Below, piece by piece: positions 1 to 6,618 of a DNA stretch of 19,031 nt. The translations under genes were made by a program, and so were the position numbers. A model generated the notes under the pieces. It had not been told where the DNA came from, did no database searches, and saw only the letters and a list, made by a program, of their open reading frames with translations. Location: positions 1-19,031 of the forward strand of contig JAFTEP010000286.1 of assembly GCA_017453605.1 (NCBI GenBank), in the 5' to 3' direction. The stretch's first letter is position 1; every line of letters starts with the position of its first letter. The stretch comes from Clostridia bacterium. GTDB taxonomy: Bacteria > Bacillota > Clostridia > Oscillospirales > SIG627.

Positions 1-630
1 CACGCCCGCGATATCCGTCATCATGATGAGCCGCTCCGCCCCCAGCGCCCCGGCGATAAAGGCCGCCGCGGTATCTCCGTTGATGTTGTAGGTGTTGCCC
101 TCACTGTCACAACCGAGGGTGGACACCACCGGGATATAACCCTTCTCCAGCAGGTCGACCACCGGCTCGATGTTCACGCGGTCAATCTGGCCGACGAACC
201 CGAGGCGCTCGTCTTTCGTATGCGCCTCGATCAGGCGTCCATCCATGCCGGAGATGCCGATGGCCTTGCCGCCCTTCATCTCCAGAAGGTTGACCAGCGT
301 CTTGTTGACCTTTCCGGCGAGGACCATCTGCACGATGTCGACGGTCTCCCTGTCGGTGACTCTCAGACCGTCGACGAACTTCGGCTCCTTGCCGAGCTTT
401 TCCATCGTCTCGCTGATCTCCGGGCCGCCGCCGTGGACGAGGACGACCTTGACTCCGATCAGCCAGAGCAGCACGATGTCCTCCATGACCTGCTGTTTCA
501 GGGATTCGTTCACCATAGCGTTGCCGCCGTACTTGACGACGACGATCTTCGAGTTGTATCTTTTTATGTACGGCAGCGCCTCTGTGAGCACCTGAGCGCG
601 CTGAGCGTTCGAGATCTGGGAAAGGTTCAT
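1..630 (-). CDS. argB: Acetylglutamate kinase (partial, C-terminus beyond window edge)
   Basis: ArgB phosphorylates N-acetylglutamate with ATP, the second step of arginine synthesis, in the cytoplasm. Translating the minus strand from the ATG at 630 gives 210 residues with no stop before the window ends. Family landmarks are VKYGGNAM (residues 32-39, phosphate-binding lysine K33), HGGGPEI (66-72), GISGMDG (about 125-131) and NINGD (182-186). About 75-90 C-terminal residues of a normal ArgB are missing only because the window stops. The start overlaps the argJ stop as ATGA (4 bases), and a GGAG lies just upstream inside argJ, which indicates translational coupling. It is the third gene of the argC-argJ-argB operon. 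Identification is secure. Confidence 0.96.
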   Translation of the reverse strand, partial: MNLSQISNAQRAQVLTEALPYIKRYNSKIVVVKYGGNAMVNESLKQQVMEDIVLLWLIGVKVVLVHGGGPEISETMEKLGKEPKFVDGLRVTDRETVDIVQMVLAGKVNKTLVNLLEMKGGKAIGISGMDGRLIEAHTKDERLGFVGQIDRVNIEPVVDLLEKGYIPVVSTLGCDSEGNTYNINGDTAAAFIAGALGAERLIMMTDIAGV

Positions 631-1841
631 GTTCTGTAGTCTCCGTTTATTTTTACGTAGTCGTAGGTCAGATCGCAGCCCCAGGCGGTCGAGCAGGCGT
701 TCCCGTCGCCGAGGGTGACGTCGATGAGGATCTCTTTCTGGGTCAGGATCTTCTTTGCCTTCTCCTCGGAAAAATCCACTCCTCTGCCGTCGCGGCAGAC
801 CTCTATCTCCCCCGCGGAGCTCACGAACTTCACGCCGACCTTTTCGGGATCGAGATCCGCCCCGCTGTAGCCGAGAGCGCAGAGCACTCTGCCCCAGTTG
901 GCGTCCGCGCCGAACATCGCGGCCTTGGTGAGGTTCGAGGAAATGACGCTCTTCGCGGCGAGTCTGGCGTTCTTTTCGTCGAGCGCTCCGCTGACGCGGC
1001 ACTCCAGAAGCTTCGTCGCGCCCTCGCCGTCCCCGGCGATCCTCCTGCAGAGATACACGGTCACGGTGTTGAGAGCCTTCATGAACTCTCTGAAATCCTC
1101 TCCGTCTTCGGTGATCTCGGGATTGAGAGCCTTTCCGTTGGCGAGCACGGCGACCATATCGTTGGTGGAGGTATCTCCGTCGATGCAGATCATGTTGAAG
1201 CTTTCTGCGACGTCGGTGCTGAGGGCCTTCGAGAGCATCTCGGAGCTGATCGCGGCGTCCGTGGTGATGAAGACGAGCATAGTCGCCATGTTGGGATTTA
1301 TCATCCCGCTGCCCTTGGCGATGCCGCCGATCCTGCAGGTCTTCCCGGAAAGGGTAAACTCGACGGCGATCTGCTTGAGGACGACGTCTGTCGTCATGAT
1401 CCCCTCCGCCGCGCGTTCGGATCCGTCGGCGCCGAGACCCGCGATGAGTTCGTCGAGCCCCGATATGATCGGCTCGGTCGAGAGAGGCTGACCGATGACG
1501 CCGGTGGAAGCCGGGATGACGTCCTCCGGGGCGATAGCGAGTTTTGCGGCGAGAGCCGCGCAGACGTCCTTCGCGACCTGTTCGCCGCCCTTGTTGCAGG
1601 TGTTGGCGTTGCCGCTGTTGCAGATGACGGCTCTGGCCTTTCCGTCGGAAATGTTTTCTTTTGTGACCTTCAGCGGAGCGCCCTTGACGAGATTTCTCGT
1701 GTAGACCGCCGCGGCGTTTGCCTCGACGTCGCTCAAAATCAGTGCGAGATCCCTCTTGGTGCGGTTCTTTCTGATCCCGCAGTGGATGCCGTTTGCCGTA
1801 AATCCCTTCGCGGCGCATACGCCGCCGTCAATTATCCGCAT
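627..1841 (-). CDS. argJ: Bifunctional glutamate N-acetyltransferase / ornithine acetyltransferase
   Basis: ArgJ moves the acetyl group from N-acetylornithine to glutamate and so recycles it. Many ArgJ proteins also use acetyl-CoA, so they can start the pathway. The protein has 404 residues, normal for the family. It shows STGVIG (112-117, oxyanion region) and KGSGMINPNMATML (176-189). In that second motif the protein cleaves itself before T187, which becomes the N-terminal nucleophile of the beta chain. The C-terminal part has SSNLTKAAMFGADANWGRVLCALGYS, shown here only to mark the conserved GADANWGR block. The start is supported by AAGGAG about 8 bases upstream. There is a 49-base gap after argC and a 4-base overlap with argB. 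Monofunctional versus bifunctional activity cannot be read from the sequence. Confidence 0.96.
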   Translation of the reverse strand: MRIIDGGVCAAKGFTANGIHCGIRKNRTKRDLALILSDVEANAAAVYTRNLVKGAPLKVTKENISDGKARAVICNSGNANTCNKGGEQVAKDVCAALAAKLAIAPEDVIPASTGVIGQPLSTEPIISGLDELIAGLGADGSERAAEGIMTTDVVLKQIAVEFTLSGKTCRIGGIAKGSGMINPNMATMLVFITTDAAISSEMLSKALSTDVAESFNMICIDGDTSTNDMVAVLANGKALNPEITEDGEDFREFMKALNTVTVYLCRRIAGDGEGATKLLECRVSGALDEKNARLAAKSVISSNLTKAAMFGADANWGRVLCALGYSGADLDPEKVGVKFVSSAGEIEVCRDGRGVDFSEEKAKKILTQKEILIDVTLGDGNACSTAWGCDLTYDYVKINGDYRT

Positions 1842-1890
1842 TGTCTTTTCTCCTTATGACATTTTCACGTTATCGTTATGTAATCAAGCC

Positions 1891-2811
1891 TTACAGTTCG
1901 AGTCCCAAAGTTTCATCTAAGCCGAAGGCAATATTCAGATTCTGGATCGCGGCGCCTGAGGCTCCCTTGCCGAGATTGTCAAAAACCGCGACCGCGACCG
2001 CGCGCTCGGAGTTTCCGAAGACGCCGATCTTCATCCCGTCCTTCCCGGACAATTCCGCCGCGGAAATGAATCCGTCCTCCGGCGCGTCCGGGCAGAACGT
2101 CACGACGGGACCTTTGTAAAGGTCTGAATAGATCCCGGCGATCTCGCTCAAGGGGCAGTTGACTTGATCCGAAAACAGCGGCACCGTGACCTCCATTCCC
2201 GAAAAGAAGTCCGAGACCGTCGGACAGAACGCCGGTTCGTATTCGAGCGAGCAGATCTTTTTCACTTCAGGCAGGTGCTTGTGGCTTTGGGTGAGTCCGT
2301 ACTGCCTCGGCGCTTTGAGAAGCCCGGATATTTCCTGCTCTTCGTACTGAGCGATCATCTTCTTCCCGCCGCCGGAATAGCCCGTGAGGGAAAAGCAGCT
2401 CAGAAGCGCGTCTTTTTTCAGTGCGCCCGCGTCGACCAGAGGCTTGACGAGCGCCGCGAAGCCGCTCGCGTGACAGCCGGGATTTGCGATCCTTTTCGCG
2501 CCGAAGATCGCGTCCCTGCCGACGAGCTCCGCAAAGCCGTAGACCCAGCCGGGTGAGCATCTGTGCGCGGTAGAAGTGTCTATGATGACCGTGTCGAGCC
2601 CTTCGCAGGCCTCGGCGGCCTCTTTCGCCGCCTGATCCGGCAGGCAGAAGAACGCGGCGTCCGCTTTGGCGCAGGCCTCGTACCTCGCGGCGGGATCCTT
2701 TCTGACGGCGTCGTCGAGCACGACGAGTTCGACGTCGTCTCTTTTTTCGAGCCTCTGTCTTATCTTCAGTCCGGTCGTCCCGGCGCTGCCGTCTATAAAG
2801 ACCTTAAGCAT
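1891..2811 (-). CDS. argC: N-acetyl-gamma-glutamyl-phosphate reductase, short type-2 form
   Basis: ArgC reduces N-acetylglutamyl phosphate to the semialdehyde with NADPH, the third step of arginine synthesis. The 306 residues and the N-terminus VFIDGSAGTTGLKIRQRL match the short (type 2) ArgC family rather than the longer (about 345 residues) type 1. The nucleotide-binding GSAGTTG is at residues 8-14. The catalytic cysteine is C113 in RIANPGCHASGF, followed by GYSGGGKKMI and HKHLPEV (177-183). A GGAG sits 6-7 bases before the ATG, and a fully consensus promoter lies about 28 bases before that. It is the first gene of the argCJB operon. Confidence 0.95.
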   Translation of the reverse strand: MLKVFIDGSAGTTGLKIRQRLEKRDDVELVVLDDAVRKDPAARYEACAKADAAFFCLPDQAAKEAAEACEGLDTVIIDTSTAHRCSPGWVYGFAELVGRDAIFGAKRIANPGCHASGFAALVKPLVDAGALKKDALLSCFSLTGYSGGGKKMIAQYEEQEISGLLKAPRQYGLTQSHKHLPEVKKICSLEYEPAFCPTVSDFFSGMEVTVPLFSDQVNCPLSEIAGIYSDLYKGPVVTFCPDAPEDGFISAAELSGKDGMKIGVFGNSERAVAVAVFDNLGKGASGAAIQNLNIAFGLDETLGLEL

Positions 2812-2845
2812 ACAGTTCTCCGATCATGAATTTATAACGATAGCT

Positions 2846-2874
2846 ATTATACTCCGTTTTTATACATTTGTCAA
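2846..2874 (-). promoter_or_regulatory. Consensus sigma-A promoter of the argCJB operon
   Basis: Read on the minus strand, TTGACA (2874-2869) and TATAAT (2851-2846) are separated by exactly 17 bases. Both hexamers match the consensus fully. Transcription should begin near 2839, giving a leader of roughly 28 bases before argC. A promoter this strong normally needs repression, which fits the ArgR-like site next to it. Confidence 0.88.
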
Positions 2875-2896
2875 GAATAAAATTCATATTTATGCA
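2872..2896 (-). promoter_or_regulatory. Candidate ArgR/AhrC operator (ARG box-like)
   Basis: GAATAAAATTC (2875-2885) is an inverted repeat GAAT-AAA-ATTC. It resembles the Bacillus ARG box (CATGAATAAAAATTCAAG) with one spacer base fewer. A second, weaker AT-rich half-palindrome ATTCATATTTATGCA (2882-2896) overlaps it. The pair touches the -35 hexamer, where a bound hexameric ArgR could block polymerase. Inferred from position and similarity; the spacing departs from the canonical box. Confidence 0.5.
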
Positions 2897-2943
2897 GATT
2901 TGTATGGAGCGACCGCGAAAAACTAACGGCGGGATCCAAAAAG

Positions 2944-3666
2944 TCACTCAAAGTTCTCGGTGGTCAGATACTCCGCGCCGAGAGAGATCAGCTTGTGAAG
3001 GACGGACGGATCGTTGACGGTCCAGCAGTTGAGCTCCACTCCCGCTTTTTTCAGCGCCTTCACGAGCGCCCTGTCGGCGGCGGGATAATGGATGTCGAGC
3101 CCGAAGCCCTTTGAAGAAAGCTCGTCTATAAGAGAGCCCGGTGCTTTGTAGGAAAGAAACTGCATGGGGTGATCCGGGAGCATTTTTCTCAAACCGTCAA
3201 GGTTTGCCATCTCGAACGAAATGAACACGGTGTCGCCGAGCTGACCCATATCTTCTATGAGGCACTTCATCTCCTCGAGCTTGTCCGTCGGGAAACGCCC
3301 CTTTATCTCGAGGACGCTCTTCTTCCCGTACGCCCTGCAGATGGATATATACTCCGCCAGCGTCGGTATCCCAAGATCGGCCCTGTCATTACATCCGTTT
3401 TTGTCTTTCAGAACGATCTGCCTGATAGTGTCGAACGGCGTTTGGGAGATCACAAGATCCTTTTCGGAAAGTCTTCCGGTGTGATCGTCGTGCATCAGTA
3501 CGAACTTCCCGTCGGACGTCAGGCGCACGTCCGTTTCTATGCCCCAGTAGCTCCTGTTCGCGGCGGCGATGAACGCGGCGACGGTGTTTTCCGTCTCCGC
3601 GGCGCACAGTCCGCGGTGCGCGATGAGTTTCGTTTTCTTCTTTCTTTTTATATACCCGGGAGTCAT
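2944..3666 (-). CDS. Glycerophosphodiester phosphodiesterase (GDPD family)
   Basis: The protein (240 residues) is a compact GDPD/UgpQ-type TIM-barrel enzyme. Enzymes of this family hydrolyse glycerophosphodiesters to glycerol-3-phosphate and an alcohol. The signature is complete: LIAHRG (14-19), ENT (26-28), GIETDVRLTSDG (42-53; metal ligands E44 and D46), LMHDD (57-61), LEIKG later, and NCWTVND near the C-terminus. No signal peptide or membrane segment is visible, so it is probably cytoplasmic like UgpQ. The ATG overlaps the stop of the GH127 gene as ATGA, so the two are translationally coupled. Substrate is not known. No clear terminator follows before the argC promoter region. Confidence 0.9.
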   Translation of the reverse strand: MTPGYIKRKKKTKLIAHRGLCAAETENTVAAFIAAANRSYWGIETDVRLTSDGKFVLMHDDHTGRLSEKDLVISQTPFDTIRQIVLKDKNGCNDRADLGIPTLAEYISICRAYGKKSVLEIKGRFPTDKLEEMKCLIEDMGQLGDTVFISFEMANLDGLRKMLPDHPMQFLSYKAPGSLIDELSSKGFGLDIHYPAADRALVKALKKAGVELNCWTVNDPSVLHKLISLGAEYLTTENFE

Positions 3667-5519
3667 TTCTTTTTTCCTCTCACCTTCGGCATTTCGGTCA
3701 TCCTGAGCTTCGCGCAGCCGTAGGGCGCAAGCTCCGCCTCCTTTTCCTCTCCGAGAGAGGCGTTCGAGACCGGGTACCTCGCGGCGATATTTTCGTAGCC
3801 GTCATAAAACTCCCAGTCGACCCTTTCGAGCTTTGTTTTCAGCGCAATGCGCGGCTTCTTCGACGAGAAGGGGACAGGATCGCCCTTCTTTTCGACGACT
3901 TCGAGCTCTCCTCCCGCAAAGCCGTATCTCCACTCGTCTTTAGTGGTGACGCTCCAGTCGCAGTAGGGGAACTTTCTCTCCACTCCGTCTTTTTCGTATT
4001 CTATTCTTTCCCAGCGCTCTTTGAGCGGCAGGCAGAACACCAAAGGTCCGTACTCGGCGACCTTCATCCCGCCGGGACGCGAAACGAGCCTCGGCGTGTC
4101 CTCGAAAGCGATCTCGATCTCGCTCGCGCCCTCGAACACGCCGTCTATCACTATCCATCTGCTCTTGGGCATCTTTTTGCCGTCGATCTTCAGAGAGCGG
4201 GCGAACTCCGGAACGCGGATCTTGAGTTCGAATCTCACTTTCTTTTTCGCGCGCACCGTGTAGAGCGCCGAGAAGCGGAACGGATATTCCGTCTTGCAGC
4301 TTATCTTCACCGGCACTCCGTCGATCTCGGTATCGAGTTCGGCGGGCATGATGACGGGAACGACGACTCCCTTTTCGGATCTGAGGAAAGCGTTTTCGGC
4401 GAATTTCGGCCAGCCCTGGGAGAAGTTCGCGGTGCAGCAGCCGTAATGCGGCTCGAGTCCGAACATCCCCGCGTCGTTGGCGTTCGTGCGGAAAAACTTT
4501 CTGCCGGGGATATTGATGCAGGAGATCTGATTGACCGTCTGATCGTACTGATGGCTCCACATATCGTCGCTCAGGGTAGCGGGAAGGGCGTTGAAGGCGA
4601 CCTTCTCGAGCCGGTCCGCCCAGACCGGATCCCCGGTGAGAGCAAAGAGCGTCTCGAAGGAATACATCAGCTCGACCACGCTGCAGAGCTCAGTCCCGTG
4701 ATCCGCGCCTATGCCCGAAAGGCACTCGTCGCCCGTCAGCGTTCCGACCGCCGTCCCGTTATATTCGCTCAGAAGATCCCAGAGCGCCTTTTCGGGCTCC
4801 GAGCTCTTTTCTCCCGTGATCGCGCAGTAGAGCGCGTCGTATTTTATCATCATCGCGATGTTGACGATGTGAGTCTGGAAAGTCCAGGTGTTCAAGGGGC
4901 GCTTCCAGCGTTCCGTGAGAGAAGCCCAGTCCTCGCCCTGCTTTTTCAGGATTCGGGCGAAAGGTTTGACCCAGGGCTCCTTTTCGCGCCTGCTGATGAA
5001 ATAAAGCGGGACGAGCGCCTCGAACCAGCGGCTCTTTCCCCAGTTTCTGAGTTTCAGACTGCCGTCCGAAAGGATCCCGTAAAGGCGCTTCATCAGTTTT
5101 TTCAGCGCCCCGTACGCCCTTTCGTCTCCGGTGAAGACGACGTACTGACTGAGCACCTTCCCGATAAGAAACGAGCTCCACAGGTCGGTCTTTTCGTTCA
5201 CGTTCTCGTCGGCGGGACAGATCCAGCCCGACGGCTTCTGATTGTCGATGATCGCTTCGACGTATCCCGTCACTTCTTCGATAAACCCGGCGTCGCCGAC
5301 CAGATACGCGAGCGGGATCGCTCCGTCGAGCCAGTATGGCGTCCTCTCGTTCTCCGCGCTCTCTCTGTCTCCGCCGATCCACGCGCTGTCCCTGACGTCC
5401 GGCCAGACCTTGTGAAGGTTCCCCGAGAGCCCCTTCGCCTGGATTTCGAGCTGCTTTTTGAGCCAGCCCGTCGGTTTTATTTGGTTGAGTTCAAACTGTT
5501 TATAAGAATTGTTTTCCAT
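3663..5519 (-). CDS. Glycoside hydrolase of the GH127/DUF1680 type (putative beta-L-arabinofuranosidase)
   Basis: This 618-residue protein belongs to the DUF1680 glycosidase superfamily (GH127 and relatives), which release L-arabinofuranose with a cysteine nucleophile held by zinc. Visible landmarks are TGDECLSG (262-269; E265 candidate acid/base), GTELC (275-279; E277 and C279 candidate zinc ligands) and EPHYGCCTANFSQGWP (356-371; C361/C362, one the likely nucleophile, the other a zinc ligand). The order E...E-x-C...CC matches the characterised family member HypBA1, although the surrounding words (DECL, TELC) follow a different branch. Beta-sandwich regions follow from about 390. There is no signal peptide, so it is probably cytoplasmic and acts on imported oligosaccharides. 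It is the first gene of a two-gene unit with the GDPD. The exact sugar and GH subfamily are uncertain. Confidence 0.85.
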   Translation of the reverse strand: MENNSYKQFELNQIKPTGWLKKQLEIQAKGLSGNLHKVWPDVRDSAWIGGDRESAENERTPYWLDGAIPLAYLVGDAGFIEEVTGYVEAIIDNQKPSGWICPADENVNEKTDLWSSFLIGKVLSQYVVFTGDERAYGALKKLMKRLYGILSDGSLKLRNWGKSRWFEALVPLYFISRREKEPWVKPFARILKKQGEDWASLTERWKRPLNTWTFQTHIVNIAMMIKYDALYCAITGEKSSEPEKALWDLLSEYNGTAVGTLTGDECLSGIGADHGTELCSVVELMYSFETLFALTGDPVWADRLEKVAFNALPATLSDDMWSHQYDQTVNQISCINIPGRKFFRTNANDAGMFGLEPHYGCCTANFSQGWPKFAENAFLRSEKGVVVPVIMPAELDTEIDGVPVKISCKTEYPFRFSALYTVRAKKKVRFELKIRVPEFARSLKIDGKKMPKSRWIVIDGVFEGASEIEIAFEDTPRLVSRPGGMKVAEYGPLVFCLPLKERWERIEYEKDGVERKFPYCDWSVTTKDEWRYGFAGGELEVVEKKGDPVPFSSKKPRIALKTKLERVDWEFYDGYENIAARYPVSNASLGEEKEAELAPYGCAKLRMTEMPKVRGKKK

Positions 5520-5582
5520 TTTTTCTTCCCCCGTATTCGGCGTTTTTCTTTACGTTCCGAGTAATAATTCTTTCACAACTAC

Positions 5583-5610
5583 ATTTTACCCGAAAATATT
5601 TTTTTGTCAA
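5583..5610 (-). promoter_or_regulatory. Promoter of the GH127-GDPD unit
   Basis: On the minus strand TTGACA (5610-5605) is followed after 16 bases by TAAAAT (5588-5583, 5 of 6 to consensus). The predicted leader is about 55 bases. No obvious operator palindrome was found around it. Confidence 0.75.
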
Positions 5611-5632
5611 GACAAACGCGCCAAAAAAGAGA

Positions 5633-5655
5633 CCCCGCGCTTTAAAAACGCGGGG
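5633..5655 (-). terminator. Rho-independent terminator after the TM2 gene
   Basis: CCCCGCG (5633-5639) and CGCGGGG (5649-5655) form a perfect 7-bp GC stem with a 9-base loop. Read on the minus strand the stem is followed by TCTCTTTTTT, so it terminates the SPFH/4TM/TM2 operon, whose last gene stops at 5676, just before the GH127 promoter. Confidence 0.85.
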
Positions 5656-5675
5656 ATATACCTGAAGTTTTTTCT

Positions 5676-6170
5676 TTACTGGATCCTGACCTGATTGGAG
5701 ATCTGGAAGTTGTGATCGTTGGAGGTGAGATAGATGATGCCCTCGACGAAGCCGACGATCGCGGGGATGCCGGTCCAGCAGAAGAGCAGATACACGATCC
5801 CCATACCGACTTTCCCGAGGTAGAACTTGTGGACGCCGATGCCGCCGAAGAAGATGCCGAGGATCCCCGCCGCGACCTTGCTCTTTATGGGCCACGCGGG
5901 ATTTATCCCGTCGTTCATCGGCTGCTGCTGTATGATGACCCTCTGGACGACCGGCTGCTGATATGGCTGCTGATACGGCTGCTGGTAAGGCTGCTGATAC
6001 GGCTGCTGATATGGCTGCTGGTACGGCTGCTGATAAGGCTGCTGCTGATACTGCTGACGCGGCGGCTGATAGGACTGCTGAGGCTGCTGGGGCTGGAACT
6101 TTTCGCCGCAGTATTTACATTCGAGCGCTCCGGCGGGGATCGGCGCGCCGCACTGAGGGCAGTTTGTCAT
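5676..6170 (-). CDS. Zinc-ribbon / YQQP-repeat / TM2-domain membrane protein
   Basis: The protein has 164 residues in three parts. First is an N-terminal zinc ribbon with CPQC (4-7) and CKYC (18-21). Second is a glutamine/proline/tyrosine linker (about 26-84) with seven successive YQQP units. Third is a C-terminal TM2 domain with two hydrophobic helices (about 98-118 and 124-148) and the family word GGIGVHKFYLG (109-119) between or at the end of helix one. TM2 proteins are widespread small membrane proteins of poorly known function. AAAGGAG lies upstream of the ATG. It is the third gene of a minus-strand group with an SPFH protein and a four-helix membrane protein, and a terminator follows. 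The role of the linker is unknown; it may be a flexible or self-associating tether. Confidence 0.88.
   Translation of the reverse strand: MTNCPQCGAPIPAGALECKYCGEKFQPQQPQQSYQPPRQQYQQQPYQQPYQQPYQQPYQQPYQQPYQQPYQQPVVQRVIIQQQPMNDGINPAWPIKSKVAAGILGIFFGGIGVHKFYLGKVGMGIVYLLFCWTGIPAIVGFVEGIIYLTSNDHNFQISNQVRIQ
5953..6036. repeat. 12-bp tandem repeat (seven units) coding for YQQP
   Basis: Seven head-to-tail copies of a 12-base unit (plus-strand form GGCTGCTGATAC) run without gaps from 5953 to 6036. Variation falls mostly on the third codon positions (TAC/TAT/TAA/GTAC forms on the plus strand). A degenerate extension rich in CTGCTG follows to about 6090. The unit is four codons, so gain or loss of units keeps the reading frame. 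Confidence 0.93.
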
Positions 6171-6235
6171 TTTTATATCGCTCCTTTATACAGAATGATC
6201 GTTCGATGAATAGATAAGGGATATTCCAGGCTCCG

Positions 6236-6616
6236 TCAGCCTTCGCCGCCGGACATTTTTATCCCGACCTTGACGAGAGGATAGACGACTGCGGCGTAGA
6301 CGAACGCGAGGGCGATCTCCAGAAGAAGAAGGTATACAGCGTCCCAGAGGATCCACATGACGCCGAACTGTATGAGAGAATAGACCGCCGTCGCCGCAAG
6401 AACGGGCACGAACATTGAAAGCGTTATCTTTTCGATGATCGCCGGAGAAAAAGCCGCGACGAAGATCACCATGATAAGCCCGAGGGCAAAAAAGCAGATC
6501 TTCAGGGCCCAAAACGGGAACAGGATCGCATCAAAGACCCCGAAAAGAAGGGTGAAGGAGAAAGCCGCGTAAAGGACCGAGAGGACGAGCCCGATAAAAG
6601 AGAATTTCAGTTTCAT
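6236..6616 (-). CDS. Small four-helix membrane protein of unknown function
   Basis: I chose the ATG at 6616 because CAGGAGGAG sits about 5-8 bases before it and it lies two bases after the stop of the SPFH gene. An upstream start at 6643 would overlap that gene needlessly. The 126-residue product has four hydrophobic segments (about residues 6-26, 33-57, 63-88 and 93-115) and a short, lightly charged tail ending MSGGEG. I do not recognise a family. Its position between an SPFH zinc-ribbon protein and a TM2 zinc-ribbon protein suggests it is a membrane partner of theirs, which is inference. Confidence 0.75.
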   Translation of the reverse strand: MKLKFSFIGLVLSVLYAAFSFTLLFGVFDAILFPFWALKICFFALGLIMVIFVAAFSPAIIEKITLSMFVPVLAATAVYSLIQFGVMWILWDAVYLLLLEIALAFVYAAVVYPLVKVGIKMSGGEG

Positions 6617-6618
6617 TT

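Noticed and set aside
2897..2943. Terminator for the GH127-GDPD unit before the argC promoter
   Set aside because: Only a weak 4-bp CCGC/GCGG pairing is present, too short to support a terminator.
4446..5564. 372-codon open frame on the plus strand across the GH127 gene
   Set aside because: Antisense shadow; its sequence mirrors the GH127 codons, with no domain words or ribosome site, and it runs across the GH127 promoter region.
5953..6090. Short regular repeats suggesting a CRISPR array
   Set aside because: Units are 12 bp, directly adjacent with no spacers, and code for YQQP inside a gene.
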